From CATOSP01 sp965197545 (lineage in GTDB: Bacteria; Chloroflexota; Dehalococcoidia; Lucifugimonadales; UBA3495), in contig CBDANJ010000007.1 of assembly GCA_965197545.1 (NCBI GenBank), forward strand, positions 1,364,001 through 1,428,000: a stretch of 64,000 bases of DNA, in the 5' to 3' direction. Positions 17,385 to 26,269 of this stretch are shown here, piece after piece (position 1 is the first letter of the stretch; each line of letters starts with the position of its first letter). The notes under the pieces were generated by a model. It ran no database searches, was not told the origin of the DNA, and worked only from the letters and a program-made list of their open reading frames with translations. Position numbers and translations under genes: made by a program.

Positions 17385-18158
17385 TTGTACCCGATAGACC
17401 TGAGCGGGAAGAATGGAGTCATCTTCGGCGTCGCCAACGACCGGAGCATCGCCTGGGGAATTGCGCGCCTATTGGGTGAAGCCGGAGCGCGCCTGGCGCT
17501 GACCTACCAGAACGACCGGGTGAAAGACCGAGTAAGCCGGCTGGCCGACACCCTTGACGGAGCGGTCACGCTGCCCTGTGACGCCACTGACGACGCCCAG
17601 ATATCCGAAGTGTTCTCCCAGCTTAACGAGAGCTTCGGTGACATCTCTTTCTTGGTGCATAGCATCGCCTTCGCTCAGCGCGAAGACTTGGCGGGGAGGT
17701 TCGCCGACACTTCAAGGGAAGGCTTCCAAATCGCCCTTGAAGTCAGCGCCTACTCCCTGATTCCCCTGGTCCGCCACGCCGCCGACCTGATGCCAGACGG
17801 AGGAAGCGTGCTCACGATGACGTTCAATGCGTCGCAAAGGGTTTACCCCGGCTACAACGTCATGGGCACGGCAAAAGCGGCGCTGGAGCATAGTGTCAGG
17901 CAGTTGGCCTCGGAATTCGGCGAGCAGGGAGTAAGGGTTAACGCCATATCCGCCGGACCGGTGGAGACTCTGGCCGCCCGGGGCATCTCAGGATTCCGGG
18001 ATATGAGGAAGCTCCACGAGGAAACAGCGCCGTTAAAGCGCAATATCTCGGTGGACGAGGTGGCCAAGACGGCCCTGTTCCTTTGCAGCGACCTGTCCAG
18101 TGGGATCACCGGATCGATCATACCCGTGGACGCCGGCTACCACATCATGGCGGTGTAG
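17385..18158 (+). CDS. fabI: Enoyl-[ACP] reductase (NADH), FabI
   Basis: FabI performs the last reduction of each fatty acid elongation cycle. The 257-residue SDR has the FabI-specific nucleotide motif GVANDRSIAWGIA and the catalytic Y157-x6-K164 in GYNVMGTAKAALE. The TTG at 17385 is well supported by GGAGG about 10 bases upstream. With the two fabF genes, this is the third fatty acid elongation gene in the window. It converges on the helicase gene at 18172 with only 13 bases between the stops. Confidence 0.95.
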   Translation: MYPIDLSGKNGVIFGVANDRSIAWGIARLLGEAGARLALTYQNDRVKDRVSRLADTLDGAVTLPCDATDDAQISEVFSQLNESFGDISFLVHSIAFAQREDLAGRFADTSREGFQIALEVSAYSLIPLVRHAADLMPDGGSVLTMTFNASQRVYPGYNVMGTAKAALEHSVRQLASEFGEQGVRVNAISAGPVETLAARGISGFRDMRKLHEETAPLKRNISVDEVAKTALFLCSDLSSGITGSIIPVDAGYHIMAV

Positions 18159-18171
18159 GGACTGGGGCAAA

Positions 18172-19944
18172 TCACCGGGGTCTCTCCAACCCGAACAGGC
18201 CAAAGAGTTGGTCAGCGGAGAGCGACGCGCCCAGGTCTATGGAGACGTCGTCCACCAGTTCGTCGAACAGGTCTTGCTTGGTCTCCAATATGCGGTCAAT
18301 ACGTTCCTCGATGGTATCGGCGCACGAATACTTGAAAACGTGGACCGGCACGGTTTGTCCATAGCGGTGGCTCCGGTCCTCGGCTTGCCGCTCGACGGCG
18401 GGATTCCACCAGCGGTCAAGGTGAAAGACGTAGGAGGCTTCCTGAAGGTTCAGCCCCACGCCGCCGGCCCTTAGCGAAACAATCAACGCCTTGTGCCTGT
18501 CATCGGACCTAAACTGCTGTATCACGGCGCGGCGCTCGTCCAGGTCAAGCTCCCCGGTAAACGTAAGGGGGTCGAACTGTCTCAACGCTTGCGCGATGGC
18601 CCCAACGCCGAAATCGACGCTGGTGTATTGGGAGAACACGATGGCCCGGTTGCTTTGCTCAGTTAGCATCTCGACCCGTTGGCGTATATCGTCTATCTTG
18701 CTCGACTGGCCGGTCTTGGGGTCGGTGTTGCAAATCTGCTTCAGACGGGTGATTAACTCCAGGACGTGCTGCACGCGGACATCCCGGCCCAACTCCCTTA
18801 GATGGATGATTCCTTCCCGTTCCGCCCGGTCATAACTCTCGCGCTGTTTCGGCAGCAGAGGGATAGACAACTTGGTGGTCAGCTTGGGCGGGAGGTCTTT
18901 CAGCACGTCGATCTTCTTGCGGCGCAGTTGGAGTTCACGATGCCGCAGCCGGAGATTCAAGCCGGGGGAGTAGTGGGTCTGGGATACTAACTCGCCGTGG
19001 TCGACGAATTCGACGATGGACGCAAGTTCTTCCTCATCGTTCTCCAGGGGTGTGCCGGTGAGCGCCCACGAACGATGACGCTTGAGGCCCTTCACCGCAT
19101 CGCTGGTGGAGTTGCGGTTCTTGATGCGTTGGGCTTCATCGGCAACCAGAACGTCCCAGGTCTTCCTAAGCGGAGGGGAATTGGGACCACCCCCACAATC
19201 TGATCTCAAGGTTTCGTAGCTGACAAGCGCCACATGGACTTCGGCTCTCCATTGCCAACCCCGCTCTTCCTGGGTGCCCCTGATGATGAACGCACGCAGG
19301 TCGGGAGCCCATTTAAGCAATTCTTGCCGCCATTGGTCCAAAATGCTGGCTGGCGCGACCACCAGGGCAGACTCGATGGCGCGGTGCACGAACAGGACGC
19401 GCAAAGCGGCGATGACCTGGACGGTCTTGCCCAACCCCATATCGTCGGCGAGGAGCAATCTTTCGCTGCCGATCAAGGTGTGTACGCCGTCCAATTGGAA
19501 CGGCATCAGCTCGCCGGCCCATCGCAATATGGAATCTGGACCGGGCAGCAAGCATTCCAGGGGAGGTGCCAACAGGAGCCTGAGCCGTGCCGATAGGGAG
19601 CGAGTGCCGGGTGTTTGTGACCCGCGAACGGTGTGGGCTGGAGACGATGGTTGCCTCGACCTGTTACCGGGCGCTGCTCTAGTCCTGGGAGTCTGATTTT
19701 CCAGTCCGTCCAGGACGATCGAAGTCACGAATTCCGGCATGTTTCCCGCATCAATGGCCAACTGGCTAACGACGGGTGGTGAGGTGGGGCCACAGGGTAG
19801 ACTCCCGGTTTCAACTGGCGCATCCGACTGCACCGTGAGTGTCACTGCCCGCTCCGCCTCGGATTCACGAGGCCGAAGCCACGGAATCCAGGCGAGTTGC
19901 TTTCGCGAGTCGGCTGTGCGCCACCAGGCATCTGGCGGAGTCAC
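18172..19944 (-). CDS. SNF2-family DEAD-like helicase/translocase
   Basis: A 590-residue superfamily 2 ATPase. Motif I is ADDMGLGKT (about 166-174), motif II is DEAQ (269-272), motif III is ALTGTPLEN. The C-terminal RecA lobe has the Snf2 motifs GGVGLNLQEA, DRWWNP and DRSHRYGQ. The first 130 residues are not recognisable, with a proline/serine-rich linker around 85-118. No nuclease domain is attached. The GTG start overlaps the stop of the previous gene by four bases. It is the last gene of a five-gene cassette and is probably the DNA-remodelling or translocating motor of that system. The role is inferred. Confidence 0.88.
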   Translation of the reverse strand: MTPPDAWWRTADSRKQLAWIPWLRPRESEAERAVTLTVQSDAPVETGSLPCGPTSPPVVSQLAIDAGNMPEFVTSIVLDGLENQTPRTRAAPGNRSRQPSSPAHTVRGSQTPGTRSLSARLRLLLAPPLECLLPGPDSILRWAGELMPFQLDGVHTLIGSERLLLADDMGLGKTVQVIAALRVLFVHRAIESALVVAPASILDQWRQELLKWAPDLRAFIIRGTQEERGWQWRAEVHVALVSYETLRSDCGGGPNSPPLRKTWDVLVADEAQRIKNRNSTSDAVKGLKRHRSWALTGTPLENDEEELASIVEFVDHGELVSQTHYSPGLNLRLRHRELQLRRKKIDVLKDLPPKLTTKLSIPLLPKQRESYDRAEREGIIHLRELGRDVRVQHVLELITRLKQICNTDPKTGQSSKIDDIRQRVEMLTEQSNRAIVFSQYTSVDFGVGAIAQALRQFDPLTFTGELDLDERRAVIQQFRSDDRHKALIVSLRAGGVGLNLQEASYVFHLDRWWNPAVERQAEDRSHRYGQTVPVHVFKYSCADTIEERIDRILETKQDLFDELVDDVSIDLGASLSADQLFGLFGLERPR

Positions 19945-20480
19945 GAATCGAAAGCCTCTTGCAGTCCGAGCAGGGCGCGGTCAAAGGGTTCCAGCAGCAA
20001 CTGGCGCTCGCTAAGAAGGCCGATAGTCCTGGCGGAGTTCCCATCCGGCGCGGGCAATCCGTTCACCCAAATCAGGGATAGGCTGGTTGAGAGTTGTTGA
20101 GCTTCTTCAGACTGCGCCACTGGACCCCAATCTCCCGAGGCCACGCGGCAGACCGGTACACGTACTTCCAGGTCCTCGGAAAACACCCGTGGCGGCGCTT
20201 CGTCAGCAGGGACAAGCACCACGTCAGGAACGCGGCTCGATGCCTCGAACAACGATTTGGTCAAAGAGGTCACCGACCTCCTTCGCGCCTCTCCGGCACG
20301 CCACAGGACTCCGCCCCGAACATCCACCCTCGTAAATCCAAACTCCAGCGGGTCGCCGCGGGTGGACATAAGGAACAACGCGCCGCGGACGCCGTTGCCG
20401 CCCGGCTCGTCGACAAACCGGAGAAAACCGGCAACGCCGGAATGCTCGTCTCCGCCAAGGTCAACGAACGGTATCGGCAA
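19941..20480 (-). CDS. Unknown cassette protein (179 residues)
   Basis: I do not recognise this protein. It starts at a TTG (20480) 11 bases after the ATPase gene and its stop overlaps the helicase start by four bases, so translation of the two is likely coupled. The sequence is acidic and mixed alpha/beta in character, with no membrane segment, cysteine motif or P-loop. Its fixed position between the ATPase and the helicase suggests an adaptor or small subunit; this is inference from spacing only. Confidence 0.75.
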   Translation of the reverse strand: MPIPFVDLGGDEHSGVAGFLRFVDEPGGNGVRGALFLMSTRGDPLEFGFTRVDVRGGVLWRAGEARRRSVTSLTKSLFEASSRVPDVVLVPADEAPPRVFSEDLEVRVPVCRVASGDWGPVAQSEEAQQLSTSLSLIWVNGLPAPDGNSARTIGLLSERQLLLEPFDRALLGLQEAFDS

Positions 20481-20491
20481 TTTGGGGGTCC

Positions 20492-21799
20492 CTATTCCCG
20501 GGAAGAATGTCCGTCAGTCTCCCGGACTGCTTTCGGCTCATGGTCATCTGAAGGGGCGTGTTCCAGGGCGGTGTCCTCTTCGTAGCTAAACGTCAACTCG
20601 GTTTCCTCGATGTCGGGTTCGGACTCAGGGTACAATCTTCTCAAGTCCCACTCGTTGATCCACCGCCGGACGAAAGACCGGATTCTCCTGCGCCCTCCCT
20701 GCCCTATTCCGTGGTTTATTTCGGGCGCGGTCCAGTTGTAACCCTCCGAGTGAATGGTCCTCAGCCGGTTATAGAGGTTGGAGAGCATGTCGTCGTCAGG
20801 TTCGGCTAAAGCACGCACCCCTCGATCGATAAGCCTGATGCCGGTCTCGGCACGGGCCGCCGCAATGTTGTCCTCATCGCGTTGCCTTGCTCTCAGACGG
20901 GGGACGGCCTTGTCCCTGTCTTCCTTCTGCTCGAGAACTACGGAAGAGAAGTCGGCGGTCACGGTCCCCACCAGCACCATTCCTGGGTATTCTTGCCCGG
21001 CCGCCTGGCCCATCCAGCGGGCGAGTTCAGAGTATGACCTTGCTCTTTGCAACACGCCGTAATTGGCTACGAGTTCGATCTCATCCATGAGGACTACCCA
21101 GCCGCGATACCCGGCGGCCTTGATTAGTTCGAGGACGAATCTCAGTTTCTGCGGCGGCAGGTCCCTCGGCGGGGGAGTGCGAAAAGGGTAGGACTGGACT
21201 TGGCCAATCTGCCGCAACCCATCGCGGACCCTGCGTACCCCAATTTTCTCCCCGGACCAAAAGGAGGCGATCTCGTTCATCAGTTCGAAGTCTTCTACAC
21301 GTTCATAGACCAACAAGGTGGCCGGCAGTATTCCGTGTAACCCGCTGGCGTCCCCATTAGCCCACTCGAAGAACCTGGCATACCCTTCAGAGTCACGGTC
21401 CAGCTTGATCGCAATCTCCTCGACCATGTGGCCCGTGACCCCTGGCGCCCTAGCGTTTTCAGTCGCAGCCCTGAAGACCTTGTCCATGTCGAATAAGGGC
21501 GTTTCTTTACTGATAACGACCCGGCTGCACACGAAATTCTGGTCCAGAGCCTGGCTTTCCAGATAGCTCAGCAGGTGAGACTTCCCGGAGCCGAAATCTC
21601 CGGCCACCAACATTCCGAGGCTGGAATCCGGCGGTCTTTCCTCGTCAGAGACGCGCGACAACAGGGCATTGAAGTCTCTCTCAACTTCTGGTTGGTTACA
21701 CCCCAAAGCGGCGACTGCGTCTCCGCTGGGGACCCCGTTCCTCAGGGCCTCCAAAGCGCGGCGGTTCTTCAGCCGGGATGGATCCGAATTGGTCACCAT
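20492..21799 (-). CDS. BrxD-like P-loop ATPase (DUF2791 / BREX ATP-binding domain)
   Basis: This 435-residue protein has Walker A GDFGSGKSHLL (about 67-77) and Walker B VVLMDEIELV (D239, E240). Its N-terminus, RRALEALRNGVPSGDAVAALG, matches the opening typical of the DUF2791/BrxD ATPases found in BREX-type and other uncharacterised cassettes. The C-terminus is acidic and probably disordered. It is tightly packed between a related P-loop-free protein and an unknown protein. No PglZ, BrxC or methyltransferase lies nearby, so this is not a standard BREX locus. The family call is from remembered motifs, not a search. Confidence 0.78.
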   Translation of the reverse strand: MVTNSDPSRLKNRRALEALRNGVPSGDAVAALGCNQPEVERDFNALLSRVSDEERPPDSSLGMLVAGDFGSGKSHLLSYLESQALDQNFVCSRVVISKETPLFDMDKVFRAATENARAPGVTGHMVEEIAIKLDRDSEGYARFFEWANGDASGLHGILPATLLVYERVEDFELMNEIASFWSGEKIGVRRVRDGLRQIGQVQSYPFRTPPPRDLPPQKLRFVLELIKAAGYRGWVVLMDEIELVANYGVLQRARSYSELARWMGQAAGQEYPGMVLVGTVTADFSSVVLEQKEDRDKAVPRLRARQRDEDNIAAARAETGIRLIDRGVRALAEPDDDMLSNLYNRLRTIHSEGYNWTAPEINHGIGQGGRRRIRSFVRRWINEWDLRRLYPESEPDIEETELTFSYEEDTALEHAPSDDHEPKAVRETDGHSSRE

Positions 21800-21810
21800 C
21801 TCAAGAACTC

Positions 21811-22785
21811 CTAGCCGGTCGTGTCCGCCAGTTGCACCAAGGTAGACATGGGGTTGGGCTGGCTGCGGCCCCGGACTTCGTCGGCAATCCGCCCCATGAG
21901 AGCCTGGTAAATGGCGTAGCCTTTGCCCCTGATGTCGTCGTCCAGAAAGTCGTCCTCGGCCAGAACGACCATGAGCAAACCTTCGAGTCGGTCTGTCCCG
22001 TCAATGAATTCTCGAAGCAACTCATAATGGTCCATCACTGCGGGCCGGGAGTAGAACAGTTGACCATCCCTTGGGTTTCGTCTCAGCGTTATCCGTGAAT
22101 CGTCCAGAAATACCACGGTGCCCAAGTAGCCGACGTATCTAACCCAGTGCAATAGCGACTCGAAGAAGTGCCTGGCGTTGGTGCGGACGATGGTGTTGTA
22201 GATCGAATAGGCCCGGACGCCTGAGACCCTTCGGTTCTTTCCGGTCAACCAGTCGATTAACCCCGACAATTCCTGGCTCTGTCCCGCCCCGCCCATTTCG
22301 GTGAGACACATGTGGGTCATTGCCAGCCGGAAGTCCCGTGACATACTCCCATTCCGCGTGACAGCCTGGGGCAACCTCCTTCGCAATTCAAGGCGTATCA
22401 GGTTTTCGTCGACGGAATTGGCCTCACTGATCGACTGGGTAATGGAGTCCTCGATTGCCGGATCGATTCCTGACGTGACATAACCAATATCTTCGGACAG
22501 GTGGAGTATCACCCGCCTGGCCAGATACCTCCAATCAATCTGTTCCGCGATTCTGAAGAATATCTCCTGGGGCATGTGGACCCTTGTTTCCGAAGAATCG
22601 ACTCTGACTACCATGTAACCGAGATTGGCAGCCATGCCTGCAAACGCATCTTTCAACAGCGGCCCCAAGTCAGGCCTGACCGGTATTGCAAACTTTATCG
22701 ACGAGCCTCCGTCCTTCACGAAACCCTGAAGATACTCGTCCCGGATTACGTCTAGCCATTCCTGGATTGGCAGCGCATTGGTCAT
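21811..22785 (-). CDS. BrxD/BrxC-like protein lacking a P-loop
   Basis: A 324-residue protein whose opening (EWLDVIRDEYLQGFVKDGG) and following strand/helix pattern resemble the start of the BREX-type ATPase domain. Where a Walker A loop would be, it reads GGSSIKFAIPVRPDLGPLL, without GxxGxGKS. A Walker B-like strand, GTVVFLDDSRI (about 222-232), is kept. I infer a degenerate, probably non-hydrolysing partner of the ATPase encoded 11 bases downstream. Its ATG overlaps the stop of the preceding gene. Homology to the neighbour is a weak call without an alignment. Confidence 0.6.
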   Translation of the reverse strand: MTNALPIQEWLDVIRDEYLQGFVKDGGSSIKFAIPVRPDLGPLLKDAFAGMAANLGYMVVRVDSSETRVHMPQEIFFRIAEQIDWRYLARRVILHLSEDIGYVTSGIDPAIEDSITQSISEANSVDENLIRLELRRRLPQAVTRNGSMSRDFRLAMTHMCLTEMGGAGQSQELSGLIDWLTGKNRRVSGVRAYSIYNTIVRTNARHFFESLLHWVRYVGYLGTVVFLDDSRITLRRNPRDGQLFYSRPAVMDHYELLREFIDGTDRLEGLLMVVLAEDDFLDDDIRGKGYAIYQALMGRIADEVRGRSQPNPMSTLVQLADTTG

Positions 22786-23591
22786 CGGCTGCCCCCGGTG
22801 AATTGAATCCCGTAGTATATTATGGACTCCCCATCTGGTCCGACGAATGGGATGGTCCCTCGGCTGCTTCTCGTGGCGGTGGCTGACGGAAACGAAACTC
22901 TGGCCCCTGACTGGGCTTCCCTCACGCCGCTGCTCTCCAAGTTGTAGAGGTCCTGCGCAAAATCCAGTTGAGTGTATTCAAGTCTGGCCCCAGACAGTCT
23001 GGTGTAGAGGCGGATGTTATCGTAGATTCCCCTTAATTGAACGACCTGACCGACCTCGCCAAACTTCATAGTATCCGATTGCCTGACGCCGGTGAGGTTG
23101 ATGTAAGCCTGATACAGTGACTCAAGGACAGTCTGCGGGGCGCGTGGAGTGCGTTTCTGAAATTTCTCCAACTCCCCCACGATTTTCGTAGGGCGGATCG
23201 TTGACATTCGCCGCCGATTGATTTCCACTGCCCTTTCGCCCGGCATAACCCGTATGACAGATGGATGGGCGATCAACCTGCCATCTCTATCGAATATCCG
23301 GAGATTCTTTTTCCGAGCTTCCTCTTTGAGTTCCTCTCCGTACTTTTCTTGAAGGTATCCTTGCTCCTCTTCAGGCGTGAACGGCCAGGCATCGGCAGCG
23401 TTGGCGACTTCTTGCCGAATCAGGTTGATACCGTCTTGCAACCGCTCATTGGTCCTTCTAACCGCCGCGATGTTGCCGTCCTGGGCGGCTTTTCGCAGTT
23501 GTCTCGCTAGGGTGGAAACATTGGCAAGGGATTTCAACACCGACTCGGCCGCATTCTCGGCTTCGGAGAATCCCTCTTCAAACGTGGGCAT
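22782..23591 (-). CDS. Unknown first gene of the helicase/ATPase cassette
   Basis: Not recognised. The ATG at 23591 has a near-perfect GGGAGGAAG site; the frame extends upstream to 23774, but that would cross the promoter. The 269-residue product has a long helical, partly coiled-coil N-terminus (about 8-95), a basic middle, and a C-terminal segment of beta character ending IIYYGIQFTGGSR. No membrane segment or metal motif is seen. Its stop overlaps the next start by four bases. It could be a scaffold or sensor for the cassette, but nothing in the sequence shows this. Confidence 0.78.
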   Translation of the reverse strand: MPTFEEGFSEAENAAESVLKSLANVSTLARQLRKAAQDGNIAAVRRTNERLQDGINLIRQEVANAADAWPFTPEEEQGYLQEKYGEELKEEARKKNLRIFDRDGRLIAHPSVIRVMPGERAVEINRRRMSTIRPTKIVGELEKFQKRTPRAPQTVLESLYQAYINLTGVRQSDTMKFGEVGQVVQLRGIYDNIRLYTRLSGARLEYTQLDFAQDLYNLESSGVREAQSGARVSFPSATATRSSRGTIPFVGPDGESIIYYGIQFTGGSR

Positions 23592-23620
23592 CGCTTCCTC
23601 CCTTCTCGTATTCGAAGAAT

Positions 23621-23629
23621 ATAATAGCA
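23621..23629 (-). promoter_or_regulatory. Extended -10 promoter of the helicase/ATPase cassette
   Basis: On the minus strand the sequence reads TGCTATTAT, an extended -10 (TGn plus TATTAT) about 30 bases before the ATG at 23591. No clear -35 is seen, which is common with extended -10 promoters. It places the transcription start inside the gap after the TPR gene and suggests that the five genes from 23591 to 18172 form their own unit. Confidence 0.5.
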
Positions 23630-23794
23630 GACATGTCATGGTTAGAAGCCTATGAGCCTGCTCTGAAATGCCCAGAAATTCGCGCGCAAATACGCCATTG
23701 TAGACATCGACAACAAATCGGGTGGCCGGACCGGGGATCATGGCGCGCATTGAGTGTGGGGTGTTGCCGGACAAGACCTATGGGCCGGTTACGC

Positions 23795-24592
23795 TCAACC
23801 GTTGCTGACGGCTTCTAGCTGGCGGCGGTCTTCCTCGGCTTCGGCGGTCCGGCCCTGGGAGGCGTAGGCTTGGGCGCGGGATTCCAGGGCGGGTCCGTAC
23901 GAGCCGTCCAGGGCGAGGGCCTTGGTGAACTGGTCGATTGCTTCCTGGATACGGCCCTCTTCCACCATACCCTTGCCACGTTCGGTCATCGCGACCGCCG
24001 TGGGCACTCCCCGAGTCATTGGCCTAAGCGCGGACCGCGAAACGGAAGGCGTGTCTTCGGTAGGTGGTGACGGTTGTTCCGATGCGGCCGCACCCTCCGG
24101 AGTCTGCGTGGATTCCCGTGGCGGAGGCTCTTGAGCGGGCGCGGATTCGCGAGCGGCAGGTTGGGCCTGGTCCGGCCTGGGCGCGTCGGCCCCTACGGGA
24201 GACGGGTCTGCCGTCTCTGGTGGGGATGCGGAAACCGGCGTCTCTTCTACCATCTGCCCATCGTCTGGGTAGGACCGCTTGAGCTCCCAGCCGCAAGACG
24301 TGCAATAGTACCTGCCGTGAGGTTGGCTCGCGCTGCACCTGGCGCAGATCACACCCTGGGGCGAGGGGCTCGTGGTGGTCTGCGGTGATTTCAACAGGAA
24401 CAGGACAACCATGGGCAACATGCTTATCAACAGGCTAGGACCACCATCCCTGAAATAGACCAGGATAGTTATCATGATCGCCGCCGCCGCACCCCCCCAG
24501 GCCCAGGGGTTTCGATGCTTCGCCCGCGCTAGCTGGATGGTCCACGTCAGGACCAGAGCCATCGAGATAAACATTAGGAAGTCTTCCCACAT
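23795..24592 (-). CDS. Membrane protein with zinc ribbon and TPR repeats
   Basis: A 265-residue protein in four parts: three hydrophobic segments (about 5-22, 31-47 and 53-68), a zinc ribbon with C83, C86, C97 and C100, a long proline/glutamate-rich linker (about 108-190), and a C-terminal tetratricopeptide region (about 195-262, with the motif AIDQFTKALALDGSYGPAL). The layout suggests a membrane-anchored protein displaying a TPR interaction domain in the cytoplasm. It lies 200 bases upstream of the helicase/ATPase cassette on the same strand, but a separate promoter lies between them, so it may not belong. No specific function is known. Confidence 0.75.
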   Translation of the reverse strand: MWEDFLMFISMALVLTWTIQLARAKHRNPWAWGGAAAAIMITILVYFRDGGPSLLISMLPMVVLFLLKSPQTTTSPSPQGVICARCSASQPHGRYYCTSCGWELKRSYPDDGQMVEETPVSASPPETADPSPVGADAPRPDQAQPAARESAPAQEPPPRESTQTPEGAAASEQPSPPTEDTPSVSRSALRPMTRGVPTAVAMTERGKGMVEEGRIQEAIDQFTKALALDGSYGPALESRAQAYASQGRTAEAEEDRRQLEAVSNG

Positions 24593-24887
24593 ACCGGAGG
24601 GTCCTGCCAGTAGATGATTCCAGGTAACGTTCTAGAGAGCCGCCTAACCGGTGACAGCGTCCACGCTCTGAATATACAGCTTAACCGCTGCCGGGACAAT
24701 CATGGGAGACCGGCTCTGCGCTGTCTTCTCAATCTGAAGATGGCTCGTAGGGTGGTTGATGCCCGATGCGCAAGCCGATACCAGCCGCCCCGCAGGCCGT
24801 TAAATTCGTATACATGGTAACCAGAGTTCATCCAAATGTCTACGTGCTCAAGGCATTATTGTACGAGAACCGTTAAGGTGATCTTGA
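24593..24887. other. Divergent intergenic region, no gene seen
   Basis: This is the upstream space between the minus-strand TPR gene and the fbp promoter. The short frames here have no ribosome sites or family motifs. I see no strong hairpin or repeat. It probably holds control sequence for the two divergent genes. Confidence 0.5.
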
Positions 24888-24916
24888 TTGACAGGGCAAA
24901 TTGGCGTTGCTAAAAT
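24888..24916 (+). promoter_or_regulatory. Near-consensus sigma-70-type promoter for fbp
   Basis: TTGACA at 24888-24893 is a perfect -35. A 17-base spacer leads to TAAAAT at 24911-24916, five of six matches to the -10 consensus. The start codon of fbp is about 115 bases downstream, giving a leader of roughly 110 bases. This is the best promoter match I saw in the window. Confidence 0.75.
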
Positions 24917-25031
24917 TAGCCACCCTTCCAAGACCTCGTGCGTGATCAAGTGACCAGCACATTCTATTACCCCCGCTCGGGACGACTGGCGTTTCGAGCG
25001 GCCCACCACCCGATATAGCTAAGGAGGAACC

Positions 25032-26213
25032 ATGAAACTCACCCTGTCTATTCTGAAAGCCGACGTGGGGTCGATTGGCGGCCATACCAAGCCGTCGGAT
25101 CGAATGCTGGACGCGGTTAAGTCGGATGCAGCGGATGCGGTGAAACGAGGTCTGTTGATCGATACATTCGTTGGACACACCGGTGACGACATCTGCATCA
25201 TCGCTTCCCACACCAACGGCACGGACAACACAGATGTTCACCAGTTTGCCTGGAACTCTTTCCTGCATGCCACCGACATCGCCAGCCAATACGGTCTTTA
25301 CGGCGCGGGCCAGGACCTTCTGGTCGACGCCCCCTCCGGTAACATCAGAGGCGCGGGCCCGGCAGTCGCTGAAATCGAGCTCGATCACGATCCCATCAAG
25401 ACCAACCCGCTCCGGCCCGCCGAGTCGTTCATGGTGCTTGCCGCCGACAAGTGCGGCCCCGGGGCTTACAACCTGCCGATGTTCCTGGGGTTCGCCGATC
25501 CAATGTATTGCGCCGGACTGATGTTGCCCCGTATCAACGAGGGGTTCACCTTCAACATCATAGATATGGACAATACGGATGGGGACAGCATTCTCTCGCT
25601 GAACGCTCCGGAAGACTATTACCGAATTTCGGTGCTTCTTCGGGACAATGAGCGGTTCGGGATCGATTCCATCGTGTCCCGGTACTCCGGTCAGACCGCG
25701 GCAGCCATCTCGGCGACGCGGTTGCACAACATCGCCGGTTCCTATACGGGTAAGGACGACCCGGTGGCGTTGGTCCGGAACCAGGGCATTTTCCCCGCTC
25801 CCGAAGAATTGATATCCCCCTACACCAAAGCCCATTACATCGGAGGCGATGCCCGCGGCTCTCATGTCATGCCCCTGATGCCGGTGCCCATCAACACCGC
25901 CGTTACCGGCATGTACTGTCTGCCGTTGGTCTCCTGCATCGGCTTCTCGCTCAATGCCGGTGGCTATTTCTCAGACTCGTTTGCCGACTTCTTCGACAAC
26001 CCCGCGTGGGACTACGTCCGTCAGTTGGCACAGGAGAAGGGAATCGCCATGCGCGCGCAGGGTTGGTCCGGCGCGGCCATGCTGCCCTATGGAGAGCTTG
26101 AATACTCCGGGTTCCGCCACAGCATTGGCGACCTGGTTGCCCGCTTCGCCTTCCGGGACGGCAACGGCACCGGCGGAGAGGTCCCGGAAAAAGCCGCCAG
26201 CGCCGACGATTAG
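25032..26213 (+). CDS. fbp: Fructose-1,6-bisphosphatase / aldolase, type V (archaeal type)
   Basis: This 393-residue protein belongs to the bifunctional FBP aldolase/phosphatase family first described in archaea, which directs carbon toward gluconeogenesis. It opens with the family pattern MKLTLSILKADVGSIGGH, followed by the metal-binding HTGDDICII region, GAGQDLLVDAPSGNIRG and LAADKCGPGAYNLP. The late segment VMPLMPVPINTAV is also characteristic. The ATG has an AAGGAGG site, a near-consensus promoter lies upstream, and a terminator follows, so it looks monocistronic. The family is found in Chloroflexota and other deep-branching bacteria. Confidence 0.93.
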   Translation: MKLTLSILKADVGSIGGHTKPSDRMLDAVKSDAADAVKRGLLIDTFVGHTGDDICIIASHTNGTDNTDVHQFAWNSFLHATDIASQYGLYGAGQDLLVDAPSGNIRGAGPAVAEIELDHDPIKTNPLRPAESFMVLAADKCGPGAYNLPMFLGFADPMYCAGLMLPRINEGFTFNIIDMDNTDGDSILSLNAPEDYYRISVLLRDNERFGIDSIVSRYSGQTAAAISATRLHNIAGSYTGKDDPVALVRNQGIFPAPEELISPYTKAHYIGGDARGSHVMPLMPVPINTAVTGMYCLPLVSCIGFSLNAGGYFSDSFADFFDNPAWDYVRQLAQEKGIAMRAQGWSGAAMLPYGELEYSGFRHSIGDLVARFAFRDGNGTGGEVPEKAASADD

Positions 26214-26269
26214 CCATTCAGCACCGGCTCCGGCGCAGGGCCGTTCATCTCAACCATTCGGCAATGCAA

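Noticed and set aside
18172..23591. Standard BREX or DISARM locus
   Set aside because: No PglZ, BrxC-size protein, BrxL, methyltransferase or DUF1998 protein is encoded in or around the cassette, so neither name is justified.
23592..23774. Upstream extension of the gene at 22782-23591
   Set aside because: The extension has no ribosome site, covers a likely promoter, and the internal ATG at 23591 has a near-perfect Shine-Dalgarno sequence.
24873..25865. 330-codon minus-strand frame opposite fbp
   Set aside because: Antisense to a well-conserved enzyme that has its own promoter, ribosome site and terminator; no motif in the antisense product.
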